NCBI GenBank assembly: GCA_029008005.1
Contig: JAQXIX010000029.1
Location: 1 to 64,000, forward strand
Source of the DNA: Bacillota bacterium
GTDB lineage: Bacteria; Bacillota; Clostridia; Peptostreptococcales; Anaerovoracaceae
DNA: 64,000 bases
Direction of reading: 5' to 3'
This document shows positions 1 through 10,983 of the stretch, in pieces. The notes under the pieces are model-generated. The model was not told the DNA's origin, did not search any database, and saw only the letters and a program-made list of their open reading frames with translations. The first letter of the stretch is position 1, and each line of letters opens with the position of its first letter. The translations under genes and the position numbers were made by a program.

Positions 1-101
1 CGCTCTATTATAATAAGTGAAAAAACATGCGATATTTTAGAGGAATCTGTGGTTTGATGTATATTTATGCGTTTTTGATGACTGTGAAATTTGAAGATAT
101 A

Positions 102-113
102 GAACATTTGTTT
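102..113 (+). promoter_or_regulatory. Putative LexA/SOS box (GAACATTTGTTT) upstream of uvrBA
   Basis: Matches the Bacillus-type GAAC-N4-GTTY pattern and overlaps the putative -35 of the uvrB promoter. Confidence 0.6.
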
Positions 114-140
114 GCGATGCTACGACTAGTATGGTATACT
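112..140 (+). promoter_or_regulatory. Putative sigma-A promoter of uvrBA (TTGCGA-17-TATACT)
   Basis: -35-like TTGCGA at 112-117, 17-bp spacer, -10 TATACT at 135-140. Confidence 0.5.
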
Positions 141-249
141 GTTATAGTTAAAAATGGTGGTTGAGAGTGTTCATAACGCTTTGTATAATATAGAAGATAA
201 TCGCTTATTTTTAGCTGATTTTATACCGATAAGAAAGGAGGACACGTAC

Positions 250-2235
250 ATGCCTGAATTCAAAATTGTATCTGACTACAAGTTAATGGGCGATCAGCCG
301 CAGGCGGTAGAAAAGATCGCAGACGGGATATTGCAAGGGAAGCGAGCTCAGACACTGATGGGTGTAACAGGTTCCGGTAAGACATTTACCATGGCCAATA
401 TCATCGAGCGTGTCCAGAAACCTACCCTGGTCATCAGCCATAATAAGACACTGGCTGCACAGCTTCACGGAGAATTCAAGGAGTTCTTCCCTGAGAATGC
501 AGTGGAGTATTTTGTGTCCTACTACGATTACTACCAGCCGGAGGCCTACGTGGCATCAACAGACACATATATTGAGAAGGATTCCGATATAAATTCGGAA
601 ATAGAAAAACTGAGACACTCGGCAACAGCAGCTCTTTCGGAGAGGCGAGATGTAATAATCGTTGCCAGTGTTTCATGCATATATGGGCTCGGAAGCCCGG
701 TAGATTACGAAAACCAGGTGATTTCCCTGAGACCCGGCATGGAAAAAGACCGTCAGGAGCTTTTGCGTAAACTGGTGGATATTCAGTACACTAGAAACGA
801 TATGGCCTTCGAAAGAGGGAATTTCCGTGTTCGCGGAGATGTGGTTGACGTGTATCCGGCAGGCGCCGAAAATGCCGTCAGAATCGAGCTGTTCGGAGAT
901 GAGATAGAGCAGATTAAGGAAATGAATCCCCTGACAGGAGAGATTCTCGGTATAAGAAATCACGTGGCTATTTATCCGGCATCACATTATGTTTCAACGC
1001 CGGAGCAGATTGAAGCCGCTGCAAAATCCATAAACGAAGAACTGGAGGAACGCATTCAGTGGTTCCGGGACAGAGGTAAGCTCATTGAAGCTCAGCGTAT
1101 AGAACAGAGAACGAGATATGATGTTGAAATGCTTCGTGAAGTAGGAACATGCAAGGGCATTGAAAATTATTCGCGTCACCTTGTAGGCCTGCCCCCGGGA
1201 AGCAGACCATATACCCTTATTGACTATATACCCGATGATTTTCTGATAATAATAGACGAATCTCATGTTATGCTGCCTCAGCTGAGAGCCATGTACAACG
1301 GAGACAGAGCGCGAAAGAGCTCTCTTGTTGATTTCGGCTTCAGACTGCCTTCGGCGCTGGATAACAGACCTTTGAAATTCGAAGAGTTTAACAGCCTGGT
1401 GAATCAGATTGTTTACGTGAGTGCAACGCCGGCGCAATATGAGAAGGAAGAAAGCGGCGGAATTTCCGCTGAACAGATAATAAGACCGACGGGGCTTCTG
1501 GATCCTGTAATCGAAACACATTCGACAGAGGGGCAGATTGACCATCTGATCGGGGAAATAAACAAGGTTACGGCCGAAGGTGACAGAGTCCTTGTCACCA
1601 CTCTGACTAAAAAAATGGCAGAGAGTCTGACGGATTATCTCAAGGGCGCCGGAATTAAAGTGCGCTACCTCCATTCGGAGATAGATACACTGGAAAGACT
1701 TGAGATTATCAGGGATTTACGTCTCGGTGAGTTTGATGTTCTAGTGGGTATCAATCTTTTGAGAGAAGGCCTTGATATTCCGGAAGTTTCAATGGTTGCA
1801 ATACTTGATGCCGACAAGGAGGGTTTCCTTAGAACGGAAACATCCCTGATACAGACTATAGGCAGAGCTGCCAGAAACGATCACAGTAAAGTAATCATGT
1901 ACTGTGACAGAATAAGTGATGCCATGAGAGCGGCAATGGATGAAACAGGGAGAAGGCGTGAAATCCAGGAGCAGTACAACAGAGAACACGGTATCGTTCC
2001 CAAGAGTGTCAGGAAAGGTGTACGTCAGGTTATCGAGGCGACTAAGGTTGCCGAAGACAGTGCCGAGTACGATTCCTTCCTGGCGGGACGCAAACCTGAG
2101 GAACTTACAGGCAAAGAGCTTAAGGACTATGTGAAGAAGCTGGAAAAAGAAATGAAACAGGCAGCTGCAGACCTGCAGTTTGAACAGGCTGCGATGCTGA
2201 GAGATCTGGTGTTTGAGTACAAATCCCGGATGTAG
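250..2235 (+). CDS. uvrB: Excinuclease ABC subunit UvrB
   Basis: Conserved UvrB sequence ([28 protein letters not shown]-terminal UVR motif). Likely start is ATG 250 after AAGGAGG; the track ORF begins at 154. Confidence 0.97.
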   Translation: MPEFKIVSDYKLMGDQPQAVEKIADGILQGKRAQTLMGVTGSGKTFTMANIIERVQKPTLVISHNKTLAAQLHGEFKEFFPENAVEYFVSYYDYYQPEAYVASTDTYIEKDSDINSEIEKLRHSATAALSERRDVIIVASVSCIYGLGSPVDYENQVISLRPGMEKDRQELLRKLVDIQYTRNDMAFERGNFRVRGDVVDVYPAGAENAVRIELFGDEIEQIKEMNPLTGEILGIRNHVAIYPASHYVSTPEQIEAAAKSINEELEERIQWFRDRGKLIEAQRIEQRTRYDVEMLREVGTCKGIENYSRHLVGLPPGSRPYTLIDYIPDDFLIIIDESHVMLPQLRAMYNGDRARKSSLVDFGFRLPSALDNRPLKFEEFNSLVNQIVYVSATPAQYEKEESGGISAEQIIRPTGLLDPVIETHSTEGQIDHLIGEINKVTAEGDRVLVTTLTKKMAESLTDYLKGAGIKVRYLHSEIDTLERLEIIRDLRLGEFDVLVGINLLREGLDIPEVSMVAILDADKEGFLRTETSLIQTIGRAARNDHSKVIMYCDRISDAMRAAMDETGRRREIQEQYNREHGIVPKSVRKGVRQVIEATKVAEDSAEYDSFLAGRKPEELTGKELKDYVKKLEKEMKQAAADLQFEQAAMLRDLVFEYKSRM

Positions 2236-2247
2236 GAGTGTTGCATA

Positions 2248-5106
2248 ATGACAAAAGAAATAGTAATAAAAGGGGCTAATGAAAACAACCTGAGGAAGCT
2301 GGATGTTACAATTCCCCGGGATAAGATGGTGGTTCTGACAGGTCTTTCGGGAAGCGGCAAGAGCTCTCTGGCTTTCGATACGATTTATGCGGAGGGACAG
2401 AGAAAGTATATGGAAAGTCTCTCGTCTTACGCCAGACAGTTTCTGGGACAGATGGAAAAGCCCGATGTCGAAAGTATTGAGGGACTTTCACCTGCAATAA
2501 GTATCGACCAGAAGACGACTAATCACAATCCGAGATCCACAGTAGGAACTGTAACGGAGATATATGATTATCTGAGACTGATGTATGCCAGAATCGGTAT
2601 ACCTCACTGCCCTGTCTGCGGAAGGGAAATCACAAGTCAGACAGTCGATCAGATAGTGGAGTTCCTTATTGACGAGGGAGAAGGGACGAAGCTGACAGTT
2701 CTGGCTCCCGTTGTCAGACAGCGCAAAGGAACACACGAGAAATTACTGGACAGAATCAGGAGAGAAGGTTTCACAAGAGTCAGAGTTGACGGAGAAATCA
2801 GGCTTCTGGAAGAAGATGAAATTAAACTGGAGAAGACGTATAAACATACCATAGAGATTGTTATTGACAGAATCAAAGTGCGCGATGGAATTTCGGGAAG
2901 ACTTGCCGAGGCGTGTGAGCTGGCTGTTTCTCAGGGTGACGGGCTTGTTCAGGTAATAGTGGATAAAGGCGGAAATGCAGATGGCGGAGCTGTGGAAGAA
3001 AAGACTTTCAGCACTTCTCTCTCGTGCCCGGAACACGGAGTAAGTATCGAGGAGCTTGAGCCGAGAATGTTTTCTTTCAACAATCCTCTCGGTGCATGTC
3101 CGGAGTGTAAGGGTCTGGGATATATTCAGAGTATCGATCCGGATCTGCTTATTCCCGATCAGAGTAAAAGCATAATTGATAAGGCTCTGGGAAATGCATT
3201 CTCGACTATGGAGTACACAAGCTATTACTGGCAGGTAATCAAGGCTCTCGCTGATAAATATGACGTGGATCTGGAGATTCCTTTCGAGCAGTTGAATGAC
3301 AGCTTCAAAGAAGCGCTGCTTTACGGAACAGGTGATGAAGAACTTGTTTACGACTATACAAACAGAGCCGGAATGGTTCAGCACAGGCATCATACCTTCG
3401 AGGGAATTATCCCTAACCTGGAGAGAAGGTATCAGGAGTCCACATCAGACTGGATTAAAGGTAAAATCGAACAGTATATGAACGCAACAGTCTGCAGTTC
3501 ATGCGGTGGGGAGAAATTGAGGCCGGAGCTTCTGGCTGTAACAGTATGCGGCAAAAATATAATGGAATTCTGTCATCTGTCCGTTTCACAGGCACTTGAC
3601 TTTCTCGATGAAATTGAAGGGCACATGGACGAAAACCGGTTGAAGATTGCCGGAGAAATAATCAGAGAAATACGCGGAAGACTTCGTTTTCTTTCCAATG
3701 TCGGGCTTGATTATCTGACATTAAGCAGAGCCGCAAGCACTTTGTCAGGAGGAGAGTCTCAGAGAATCAGACTTGCAACGCAGATCGGCTCCGGACTTGT
3801 AGGTGTGACGTACATTCTCGATGAGCCGAGTATCGGTCTCCATCAGAAGGACAACGAGAAGCTGCTGAAGTCACTCAGACGACTTACGGATATCGGTAAT
3901 ACGCTTATCATTGTGGAACATGATGAGGACACAATGTATGCAGCAGATCATATAATAGATATCGGACCGGGAGCGGGAGTTCACGGAGGCAGACTTGTTG
4001 CACAGGGAACTGTTGATGACATCAAGGCGTGCCCTGAATCAGTGACAGGTCAGTTTCTCAGCGGCCGAAGGTCTATTTCCGTACCGGAAGCAAGACGCCC
4101 GGGAAACGGTGAGCACATAGTGGTTCGCGGAGCTTCCGAAAACAACCTTAAAGACATAGATGTGAAAATACCCCTCGGAAAAATCGTCTGCATAACGGGA
4201 GTTTCCGGTTCGGGCAAAAGCTCTCTTGTTAACGGGATTCTCTACAAGGCAGCGGCATCTGAGTTGAATCGCGCCAAGGAAAAGCCGGGAAAACACAGAG
4301 GAATCGAAGGGCTGGAGCATGTTGATAAAGTTATTGATATTGACCAGAAGCCTATCGGCAAGACACCTCGTTCTAACCCGGCAACATATACAGGCGTGTT
4401 TACTCATATCCGTGATCTTTTCGCCAGCCTTCCTGAGGCGAAAATGAGGGGATACGGCAAAGGCCGGTTCAGCTTTAACGTTAAAGGCGGCAGGTGTGAG
4501 GCATGCAAAGGTGACGGAATCGTCAAGATTGAGATGCTGTTCCTGCCTGATGTTTACATTCCCTGTGATGTGTGCAAAGGAAAAAGATACAATCGCGAAA
4601 CTCTGGAGGTTAAATACAAGGGCAAGAGCATTTTCGACGTTCTCGATATGAATGTCAGTGAGGCTCTTGAGTTTTTCAGGAACCACCCGGCTATATCCAG
4701 ACAGCTGCAGACACTTGAAGATGTCGGACTGGGATACATCAAGCTCGGACAGCCGAGCACACAGCTTTCGGGCGGTGAGGCTCAGCGAATCAAGCTGGCG
4801 TCGGAGCTTTCGAAGAAAAGTACGGGAAGGACTTTATATATACTTGACGAACCTACTACAGGCTTACATTTCGCGGATGTTGAGAAACTCATCGGGATTC
4901 TCGACAGGCTGGCGGATGCAGGAAACACCGTAGTTGTAATAGAGCATAACCTCGATGTGATTAAGAGAGCCGACCATATAATAGACCTGGGACCTGACGG
5001 CGGTTTCAGAGGCGGAACCATTGTCGCAGAGGGAACTCCGGAGGAAGTGGCGCGTTGCGAAGGCTCGTATACAGGACGTTTCATGGCTAAGATGATGGGA
5101 TTATAA
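2248..5106 (+). CDS. uvrA: Excinuclease ABC subunit UvrA
   Basis: Two ABC ATPase modules with Walker A ([27 protein letters not shown]), LSGGE signatures and zinc-finger CxxC motifs. Confidence 0.97.
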   Translation: MTKEIVIKGANENNLRKLDVTIPRDKMVVLTGLSGSGKSSLAFDTIYAEGQRKYMESLSSYARQFLGQMEKPDVESIEGLSPAISIDQKTTNHNPRSTVGTVTEIYDYLRLMYARIGIPHCPVCGREITSQTVDQIVEFLIDEGEGTKLTVLAPVVRQRKGTHEKLLDRIRREGFTRVRVDGEIRLLEEDEIKLEKTYKHTIEIVIDRIKVRDGISGRLAEACELAVSQGDGLVQVIVDKGGNADGGAVEEKTFSTSLSCPEHGVSIEELEPRMFSFNNPLGACPECKGLGYIQSIDPDLLIPDQSKSIIDKALGNAFSTMEYTSYYWQVIKALADKYDVDLEIPFEQLNDSFKEALLYGTGDEELVYDYTNRAGMVQHRHHTFEGIIPNLERRYQESTSDWIKGKIEQYMNATVCSSCGGEKLRPELLAVTVCGKNIMEFCHLSVSQALDFLDEIEGHMDENRLKIAGEIIREIRGRLRFLSNVGLDYLTLSRAASTLSGGESQRIRLATQIGSGLVGVTYILDEPSIGLHQKDNEKLLKSLRRLTDIGNTLIIVEHDEDTMYAADHIIDIGPGAGVHGGRLVAQGTVDDIKACPESVTGQFLSGRRSISVPEARRPGNGEHIVVRGASENNLKDIDVKIPLGKIVCITGVSGSGKSSLVNGILYKAAASELNRAKEKPGKHRGIEGLEHVDKVIDIDQKPIGKTPRSNPATYTGVFTHIRDLFASLPEAKMRGYGKGRFSFNVKGGRCEACKGDGIVKIEMLFLPDVYIPCDVCKGKRYNRETLEVKYKGKSIFDVLDMNVSEALEFFRNHPAISRQLQTLEDVGLGYIKLGQPSTQLSGGEAQRIKLASELSKKSTGRTLYILDEPTTGLHFADVEKLIGILDRLADAGNTVVVIEHNLDVIKRADHIIDLGPDGGFRGGTIVAEGTPEEVARCEGSYTGRFMAKMMGL

Positions 5107-5163
5107 ACGTTGATTTAAGCTTGATTGTGGTGTAGAATGGCACTTAAGAGCAAGGAGGCAGAC

Positions 5164-6591
5164 ATGATTGAAAAAATAAACCTGAGCATGCTGACAGATT
5201 TCTATGAGATTACCATGGCAAACGGATATTTCGAAGCCGGCATGAGTGATGATATAGCGTATTTTGATATGTTTTTCAGAAGGATTCCCGATGAAGGCGG
5301 ATATGCTATTATGGCAGGGCTGGAGCAGGTTATCGAATATCTCAAAGGTCTTGAATTTACAGACGAGGATATTGAGTATCTGAGAGGAAAGAATATCTTC
5401 AGTGAGAAATTTCTCGAGTACCTTGGAAATTTCAAATTCGCATGTGATGTATGGGCTGTTCCCGAAGGAACACCGATTTTTCCTTATGAACCGATTATTA
5501 CGGTCAGAGGACCTGTTATGCAGGCTCAGTTTGTTGAGACAATGATACTTCTTATCATTAATCACCAGAGTCTTATTGCCACTAAGGCCAGCAGAATTGT
5601 AAGGGCTGCAGAGGGCAGACCGGTAATGGAATTCGGAACAAGACGTTCCCACAGTACGGCTGCTGCAGTTTACGGTGCGAGAGCATCTTACATCGGAGGA
5701 TGTGCAGGTACGGCGTGTACAATTGCCGACAGGGAATTCGGAACACCGGCACTGGGAACCATGGCTCACAGCTGGGTTCAGATGTTTGACAATGAGTACG
5801 AAGCCTTTAAGACTTACACGGAAATATACCCGACAAATGCGACACTGCTCGTAGATACGTATAATGTTCTCAAGTCGGGAGTTCCGGCGGCTATCAAGGT
5901 GTTTAAGGAACTTGACCCGCCGAGCAAAGGCATCAGAATAGACAGCGGAGACATCGCTTATCTCACGAAGAAGGCCAGAAAAATGCTTGATGATGCAGGC
6001 CTTGAAGACTGCAAGATTGTTGTATCCAATTCACTGGATGAATATATTATCAGAGACGTTATTCAGGAAGGCGCATGTATTGATTCCTTTGGAGTTGGCG
6101 AGAGAATGATTACTGCCAAATCAGAGCCTGTTTTCGGAGGAGTATACAAGCTGGCAGCTGTTGAAGTTGACGGAAAGCTTATTCCTAAAATCAAAGTAAG
6201 CGAAAACGTGGAAAAAATTACGACTCCGGGATTTAAGACTTTGTACAGACTCTTTGATAAAGATACGAACAGAGCTCTTTGCGATATTATTGCCTTTGAC
6301 GGAGAGGAAATACCGGAACAGGATGAATACGAAATATTCGACCCTAACGCAGTGTGGAAGAGAAAGAAAATAAGCAATTACTACGTGAAGAATCTGAGAA
6401 AACAGATTTTCAGTAAGGGTGAGTGTGTCTACGAATCACCGTCTATTAACGAGATTAAGAAATACTGTGCAGAGCAGCTGGAGCTTATGTGGGACGAAAT
6501 GAAGAGATTTGAAAATCCGCAGACATATTATGTGGATCTGTCTCCGGATTTGTGGAAGCTTAAGAATGACATGATTGAAGGTGCTAAATAG
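5164..6591 (+). CDS. pncB: Nicotinate phosphoribosyltransferase
   Basis: NAPRTase features (SMLTDFYEITMANGYF, EFGTRRSHS, RIDSGDIAYL). Start probably ATG 5164 after AGGAGG. Confidence 0.92.
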   Translation: MIEKINLSMLTDFYEITMANGYFEAGMSDDIAYFDMFFRRIPDEGGYAIMAGLEQVIEYLKGLEFTDEDIEYLRGKNIFSEKFLEYLGNFKFACDVWAVPEGTPIFPYEPIITVRGPVMQAQFVETMILLIINHQSLIATKASRIVRAAEGRPVMEFGTRRSHSTAAAVYGARASYIGGCAGTACTIADREFGTPALGTMAHSWVQMFDNEYEAFKTYTEIYPTNATLLVDTYNVLKSGVPAAIKVFKELDPPSKGIRIDSGDIAYLTKKARKMLDDAGLEDCKIVVSNSLDEYIIRDVIQEGACIDSFGVGERMITAKSEPVFGGVYKLAAVEVDGKLIPKIKVSENVEKITTPGFKTLYRLFDKDTNRALCDIIAFDGEEIPEQDEYEIFDPNAVWKRKKISNYYVKNLRKQIFSKGECVYESPSINEIKKYCAEQLELMWDEMKRFENPQTYYVDLSPDLWKLKNDMIEGAK

Positions 6592-6592
6592 T

Positions 6593-7597
6593 TTACGGCA
6601 TCAGAGCAGGTGAAAGAGTTTTTTCAATATGCCATCTGCTTATATATTCTTTAACGAATGAAGCGGCATCGCTATCGGAATAAGTAACGGTAGCGGTGCT
6701 TTTCTCGTTTCTGACACAATCTCTGTAATATTCATTGTAAATCTTTCTGTGCTCCGTCGGCGTGCGACCCCACATATCCTTAAATGATGCGTAGAAATAT
6801 TTCGGATCCGAAAAACCGCATTCGAAAGAAATCTCAGAATTTGGCATATCAGTTTCAAGCAGCAGTTTCTCGGCATAGTAGCAGCGTATGTAGCTGATCA
6901 TGTTGCTGAAGCTTGAAAAAACCGTTTTACCGATAAACTGGGAAAAATAGTTTCTGTTTATGTTTTCTTTTTTCGCTATATTGGAAATGGAAATTTTTTC
7001 TCTGAAATTCTGAAGGCAGTATTCCAGCACTCTGTCGAACCGTTCATAAAGGTCCGGGTTCATATAATCATCCTGGTTTTCGTAATTGAACCAGTTGAAA
7101 TACTGGATGATTGTATCGAGAAGATGATTAAGAGGCGCAGCGTATTTCTCCGGAGAAGTGCAATCGGTAAAAAATTCATATGAAAGTGAAAGGACAATAT
7201 CTTTGACGATTGCCATAGGAGCTTCCTGATATGGAAACAGGTGATTGCTTTCACAGGAGAACAGCATGTGGGAAGTTGTCTCCCAGTTGTCAAATCGCGA
7301 CAGATCGACATGAAAGAGCAGGGTTGTGTTATGGCAGTCGGACCATATGCGGTGAATGTCCTCATGATCGATCGAATGAATCTGGCCTTCGGAGATAGTG
7401 TATTTCTGATCTGCGGCTTCCATGTTAACAGAACCCTCAAGGCAGTAAATAAGTTCGAGCTCATTTTTATGCCTGTGGGGAAGGAGTTTTTTTATATGAA
7501 GAAGCTCCGCCTGAAAGGGCTGATCATTCTTGTATTTCAGTTGATAATTGTTGAGTCTCATGGTTATTATGATACAACAAAGGTGGTTTATAGTCAA
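6593..7597 (-). CDS. AraC-family transcriptional regulator (cupin N-terminus, C-terminal HTH)
   Basis: C-terminal AraC HTH pattern (ISISNIAKKENINRNYFSQFIGK ... EISFECGFSDPKYFYASFKDMWGRTPTEHR). Start may be 7561. Confidence 0.88.
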   Translation of the reverse strand: MTINHLCCIIITMRLNNYQLKYKNDQPFQAELLHIKKLLPHRHKNELELIYCLEGSVNMEAADQKYTISEGQIHSIDHEDIHRIWSDCHNTTLLFHVDLSRFDNWETTSHMLFSCESNHLFPYQEAPMAIVKDIVLSLSYEFFTDCTSPEKYAAPLNHLLDTIIQYFNWFNYENQDDYMNPDLYERFDRVLEYCLQNFREKISISNIAKKENINRNYFSQFIGKTVFSSFSNMISYIRCYYAEKLLLETDMPNSEISFECGFSDPKYFYASFKDMWGRTPTEHRKIYNEYYRDCVRNEKSTATVTYSDSDAASFVKEYISRWHIEKTLSPALMP

Positions 7598-7737
7598 ATT
7601 TTAGATAAAAAACATTTATTGTAATAAAAAATAGCTATAGAAGAAGCGGTATTCCTGGTGGATAATTTTTTTGTAAGAAAAAGCTAGCTGTAAAAACTCA
7701 TGAAACAGAAGAACACAAACAAAGGAGATGTTAATCC

Positions 7738-9042
7738 ATGGGAAAAAAAGTTTTAGTATTAGGAACAGGCGCACAGGGAACAACGGTAGTAAAGAGACTG
7801 GACAGGGAACCGAATGTTGATAAGGTTATCTGCGCAGACTATGATGAAGCCGCTGCGAAGGAGCTTGCCTCTGAGATGACAAAGGCAGAAGGCTGCTTCG
7901 TGGATGCGGGAAAGAAAGAAGAAATCGTTCCGCTGATTGAGGGCTGCGACCTTGTTGTTAATGCTCTCCCGCTGGAATTCGGAATCAATGTTATAGAGGC
8001 TGCGCTTGAAGCAAAGTGCAACTATCAGGATTTCGCAGCACCTGAAGGCTTTGAGGAAACCTGGGAAAAATGCATGCACAAGCTTCTTACTGAATACGAT
8101 AAAAAGTTTAAGGAAATCGGTAAACTGGCAATAATGGGAACAGGTTCGGCACCGGGAACCATGTGTGTAGTTGCCCGTGACACAATGAAAGACATTGATG
8201 AATGCGACACAATTTACATGCTTGTTTACGAAGGTGTGGAAGCTAAGCGTTTCCAACCGTACTGGTGGTCACCTCAGGTGGCGCTTAACGATATGGACGA
8301 CCTTCCTGTTGCATACATCAATGATGAAATCGTGAACACGAAACCTTTCTCACTTCCGGTTGTAAGAAATTACGATTATGTCGGATATCCTGTGAAATTC
8401 GTTGAACACGCTCATGATGAACCGTTCTATATGGGAAGAAACAGCAAAACATTATTCAAGGGCGCACATAATATTTACTTCAAGTACGGTGGAGTTGGAG
8501 TTGAATTCGCGGAACCTCTGGCAAGAGCCGGACTGCTTAAGAGAACTCCGGTTGAAGTTGACGGACAGATGGTTAATACACACAATGTGATTCTCAGTGC
8601 ATTGCCTAAACCTCCGCGTTTCGCGCATGAAATCAAAGAGATTCTCGATGAAGGTCTTGTGACCGATAACGGTGCATTCGTTGTTGAAGCAATAGGTAAA
8701 AAGGACGGAAAACCAGTAAGAGTAGAATCGCATCTGTCCGCTCCGGGATTCGCTGAATCCTATGAAAAATTCGGTGTTTCCGGGGAGCAGTACCTGACAG
8801 GCCAGGGCGGATTCCTGTTTACAAAGCTTTTTGTAAATGATAAGATGAGTCAGACCGGATTCATATCATCGGATATGCTTACGGAAGAAGAAAATGACCA
8901 GTATCTTGAATGGGCAAAAGAACTTGAAATTACAATCGAAAGACGATTTGTATATGATGATCCGTATTTCGAAAAAGAAGAGGGTCCTAAGGAATTTAAG
9001 CCTTGGTGGGACGGTCCTACCGTTACACCGGTAGAACTTTAA
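7738..9042 (+). CDS. Saccharopine dehydrogenase family protein
   Basis: N-terminal Rossmann motif (VLVLGTGAQGTTVVKRL) and saccharopine-reductase-like architecture. Confidence 0.8.
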   Translation: MGKKVLVLGTGAQGTTVVKRLDREPNVDKVICADYDEAAAKELASEMTKAEGCFVDAGKKEEIVPLIEGCDLVVNALPLEFGINVIEAALEAKCNYQDFAAPEGFEETWEKCMHKLLTEYDKKFKEIGKLAIMGTGSAPGTMCVVARDTMKDIDECDTIYMLVYEGVEAKRFQPYWWSPQVALNDMDDLPVAYINDEIVNTKPFSLPVVRNYDYVGYPVKFVEHAHDEPFYMGRNSKTLFKGAHNIYFKYGGVGVEFAEPLARAGLLKRTPVEVDGQMVNTHNVILSALPKPPRFAHEIKEILDEGLVTDNGAFVVEAIGKKDGKPVRVESHLSAPGFAESYEKFGVSGEQYLTGQGGFLFTKLFVNDKMSQTGFISSDMLTEEENDQYLEWAKELEITIERRFVYDDPYFEKEEGPKEFKPWWDGPTVTPVEL

Positions 9043-9080
9043 CAGACCATAAAATGCTTCGGATGAAGAGAAGTTGTGTG

Positions 9081-9114
9081 ACAGCCCGGCTGGTATTACA
9101 GCCGGGCTGTTTTT
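9081..9114 (+). terminator. Rho-independent terminator
   Basis: Perfect 12-bp stem ACAGCCCGGCTG/CAGCCGGGCTGT followed by a T run. Confidence 0.85.
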
Positions 9115-9134
9115 TGCCGGAAAGGGTGTAGTAA

Positions 9135-10487
9135 ATGCTGATTGCTGTATTTGTTTTGTTTGTCGGCGGAATGATAACTGTTATAATTGCCGGAAAGTCA
9201 ATGATATGGGCGCTTCTTTTCGGATTGCTTCTTTTCTCCGCAGCCGGAATAAGAAAGCTGGGAATGGGAATTCCCAAAGGACTGAAAGAGTTGGCAATAT
9301 GGAGCAGGGATTCAATCAGAGACTCGCTTGTTGTAATAGAGGTAATGTTTATAATAGGCTTTATTACTGCAGCATGGAGGATTTCGGGCACAATTACGGT
9401 TTTCGTTTACTACGGAATGAAAATAATCATACCGCCGATATTCCTTCTTGCGGCATTTCTGCTTTCATGTCTGTTAAGCTATGCTCTGGGAACATCATTT
9501 GGTGTGGCCGGAACATTAGGTGTGATATTTATGGCTCTTGCCAGAAGCGGCGGAGTCAATCCTGTAATTGCCGCCGGGGTAATTATGTCCGGAATATACT
9601 TCGGAGACAGGGCATCTCCCGTATCGTCAAGTGCCAATATGGTTGCAGGTATAACAGGCACCGATATTATTGCGAATGTTAAGCTGATGATGAAAACAGG
9701 CGCGTTACCACTGGCGATAACAGTTATTGCATATGGAATTATTTCTTTTCTTAATCCGATAAGTCATGTTGACGAGGCTGTCCTGAAATCTTTCGAGGAC
9801 TCGTTCACATTATCTTTATGGGGATTTTTGCCTGCCGTAATAATGCTTCTTCTGCCGCTCCTTAAGGTTGGAATTATTCCTTCCATAGGTGCGAGTGTCG
9901 TTTCAGGTGTCATTGTAGGATGGCTGGTGGAAAAAGTATCGCTGCTGATTGTAATAAAAACACTTGTTTTCGGTTATGAATCGCCGGACGACGGACTCGG
10001 AACCATATTAAACGGAGGTGGTATGTTTTCGATGCTTGAGGTTGTGGCAATTCTGGCAATATCATGTGCCTACTCGGGCATATTCAACAGGACGGATATG
10101 CTGAAAAGTATCCTCATGATTATTGAGAAAGCATGTACGAAAACAGGCCGTTTCTTCGTATCCTTTATGGTAAGCCTGCTGACATGTGTAATATTCTGCA
10201 ATCAGACAATAGCCAGCCTGATGTGTAACGACCTTCTTATGAAACCGTATCTGAATACAGGCGGCAGCAGGCAGGAACTTGCCATAGACATGGAAAATTC
10301 CGTAATCGTAATAGTCGGACTCGTGCCGTGGGCTATAGCGTGCACAGTGCCGCTTACATTTATGGGTGTGGGACTTGAGGCTTTGCCGTGGGCTGTTTAT
10401 CTGTATCTTGTTCCCCTGTGCTATTTCTTTACGAAAGGGCATTGGTTTGAGAATAAAGCTTCCTGCGCAAAAGGCCGAGCTCATTGA
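9135..10487 (+). CDS. Na+/H+ antiporter NhaC family protein
   Basis: Multi-TM protein with NhaC-like segments (LGTSFGVAGTLGVIFMALA, GIYFGDRASPVSSSANMVAGITGTD). Confidence 0.8.
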   Translation: MLIAVFVLFVGGMITVIIAGKSMIWALLFGLLLFSAAGIRKLGMGIPKGLKELAIWSRDSIRDSLVVIEVMFIIGFITAAWRISGTITVFVYYGMKIIIPPIFLLAAFLLSCLLSYALGTSFGVAGTLGVIFMALARSGGVNPVIAAGVIMSGIYFGDRASPVSSSANMVAGITGTDIIANVKLMMKTGALPLAITVIAYGIISFLNPISHVDEAVLKSFEDSFTLSLWGFLPAVIMLLLPLLKVGIIPSIGASVVSGVIVGWLVEKVSLLIVIKTLVFGYESPDDGLGTILNGGGMFSMLEVVAILAISCAYSGIFNRTDMLKSILMIIEKACTKTGRFFVSFMVSLLTCVIFCNQTIASLMCNDLLMKPYLNTGGSRQELAIDMENSVIVIVGLVPWAIACTVPLTFMGVGLEALPWAVYLYLVPLCYFFTKGHWFENKASCAKGRAH

Positions 10488-10971
10488 CAATGTCTTTGAT
10501 TTCATAAGACATATTGCCGATGAGAGAAGCACCTTTGACGAAATAGTCGCTCATACCGTCCCTTATATCTGACATGAGATCCGAGGCGAAAGAAAGAATA
10601 TGGCGCCTGATGTTCACTTCGTCACCTGAATGAGGGACGTATGCTATTTTTATTTCACCGCTGTTTTCGTTGTAGAACACAGTGTCTGTAGTGATAGTCA
10701 GTCGCGAAGGCATGATAAGATAGTCGGAAACGCGGCTGACAATCAGAAGCACTTTTTCCAGAATATATATCGCATCCTCGGTTTTATCCAGCTTGAACTC
10801 GCTTATAGGAGAGAACCCGTTGCATTTGTAATAGGCAACCTGTTTTCCTCCGACACCCAGAAAAATCATGGGCAGCAGGTAATTGCAGTTTCCCGATGTA
10901 AGCACTATTTTTTCATAATCGTAAATTGAATCCTCACGTATTGAAATTTTGTATTCATTGTTTTTCCACAT
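10429..10971 (-). CDS. Tad-locus-associated protein of unknown function (DUF6382-like)
   Basis: Last gene of the minus-strand Tad cluster; resembles the DUF6382 region of clostridial pilus loci. Assignment from memory. Confidence 0.55.
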   Translation of the reverse strand: MWKNNEYKISIREDSIYDYEKIVLTSGNCNYLLPMIFLGVGGKQVAYYKCNGFSPISEFKLDKTEDAIYILEKVLLIVSRVSDYLIMPSRLTITTDTVFYNENSGEIKIAYVPHSGDEVNIRRHILSFASDLMSDIRDGMSDYFVKGASLIGNMSYEIKDIVNELGLLRRKLYSQTNALS

Positions 10972-10983
10972 TTTCTTATCCCT

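Noticed and set aside
994-1674. 226-aa minus-strand ORF, plus similar long antisense ORFs at 2743-3393, 4039-4686, 5101-5769, 36530-37180 and 38301-38939
   Set aside because: All are antisense to well-supported genes, have no recognisable motif, and show typical shadow-ORF composition.
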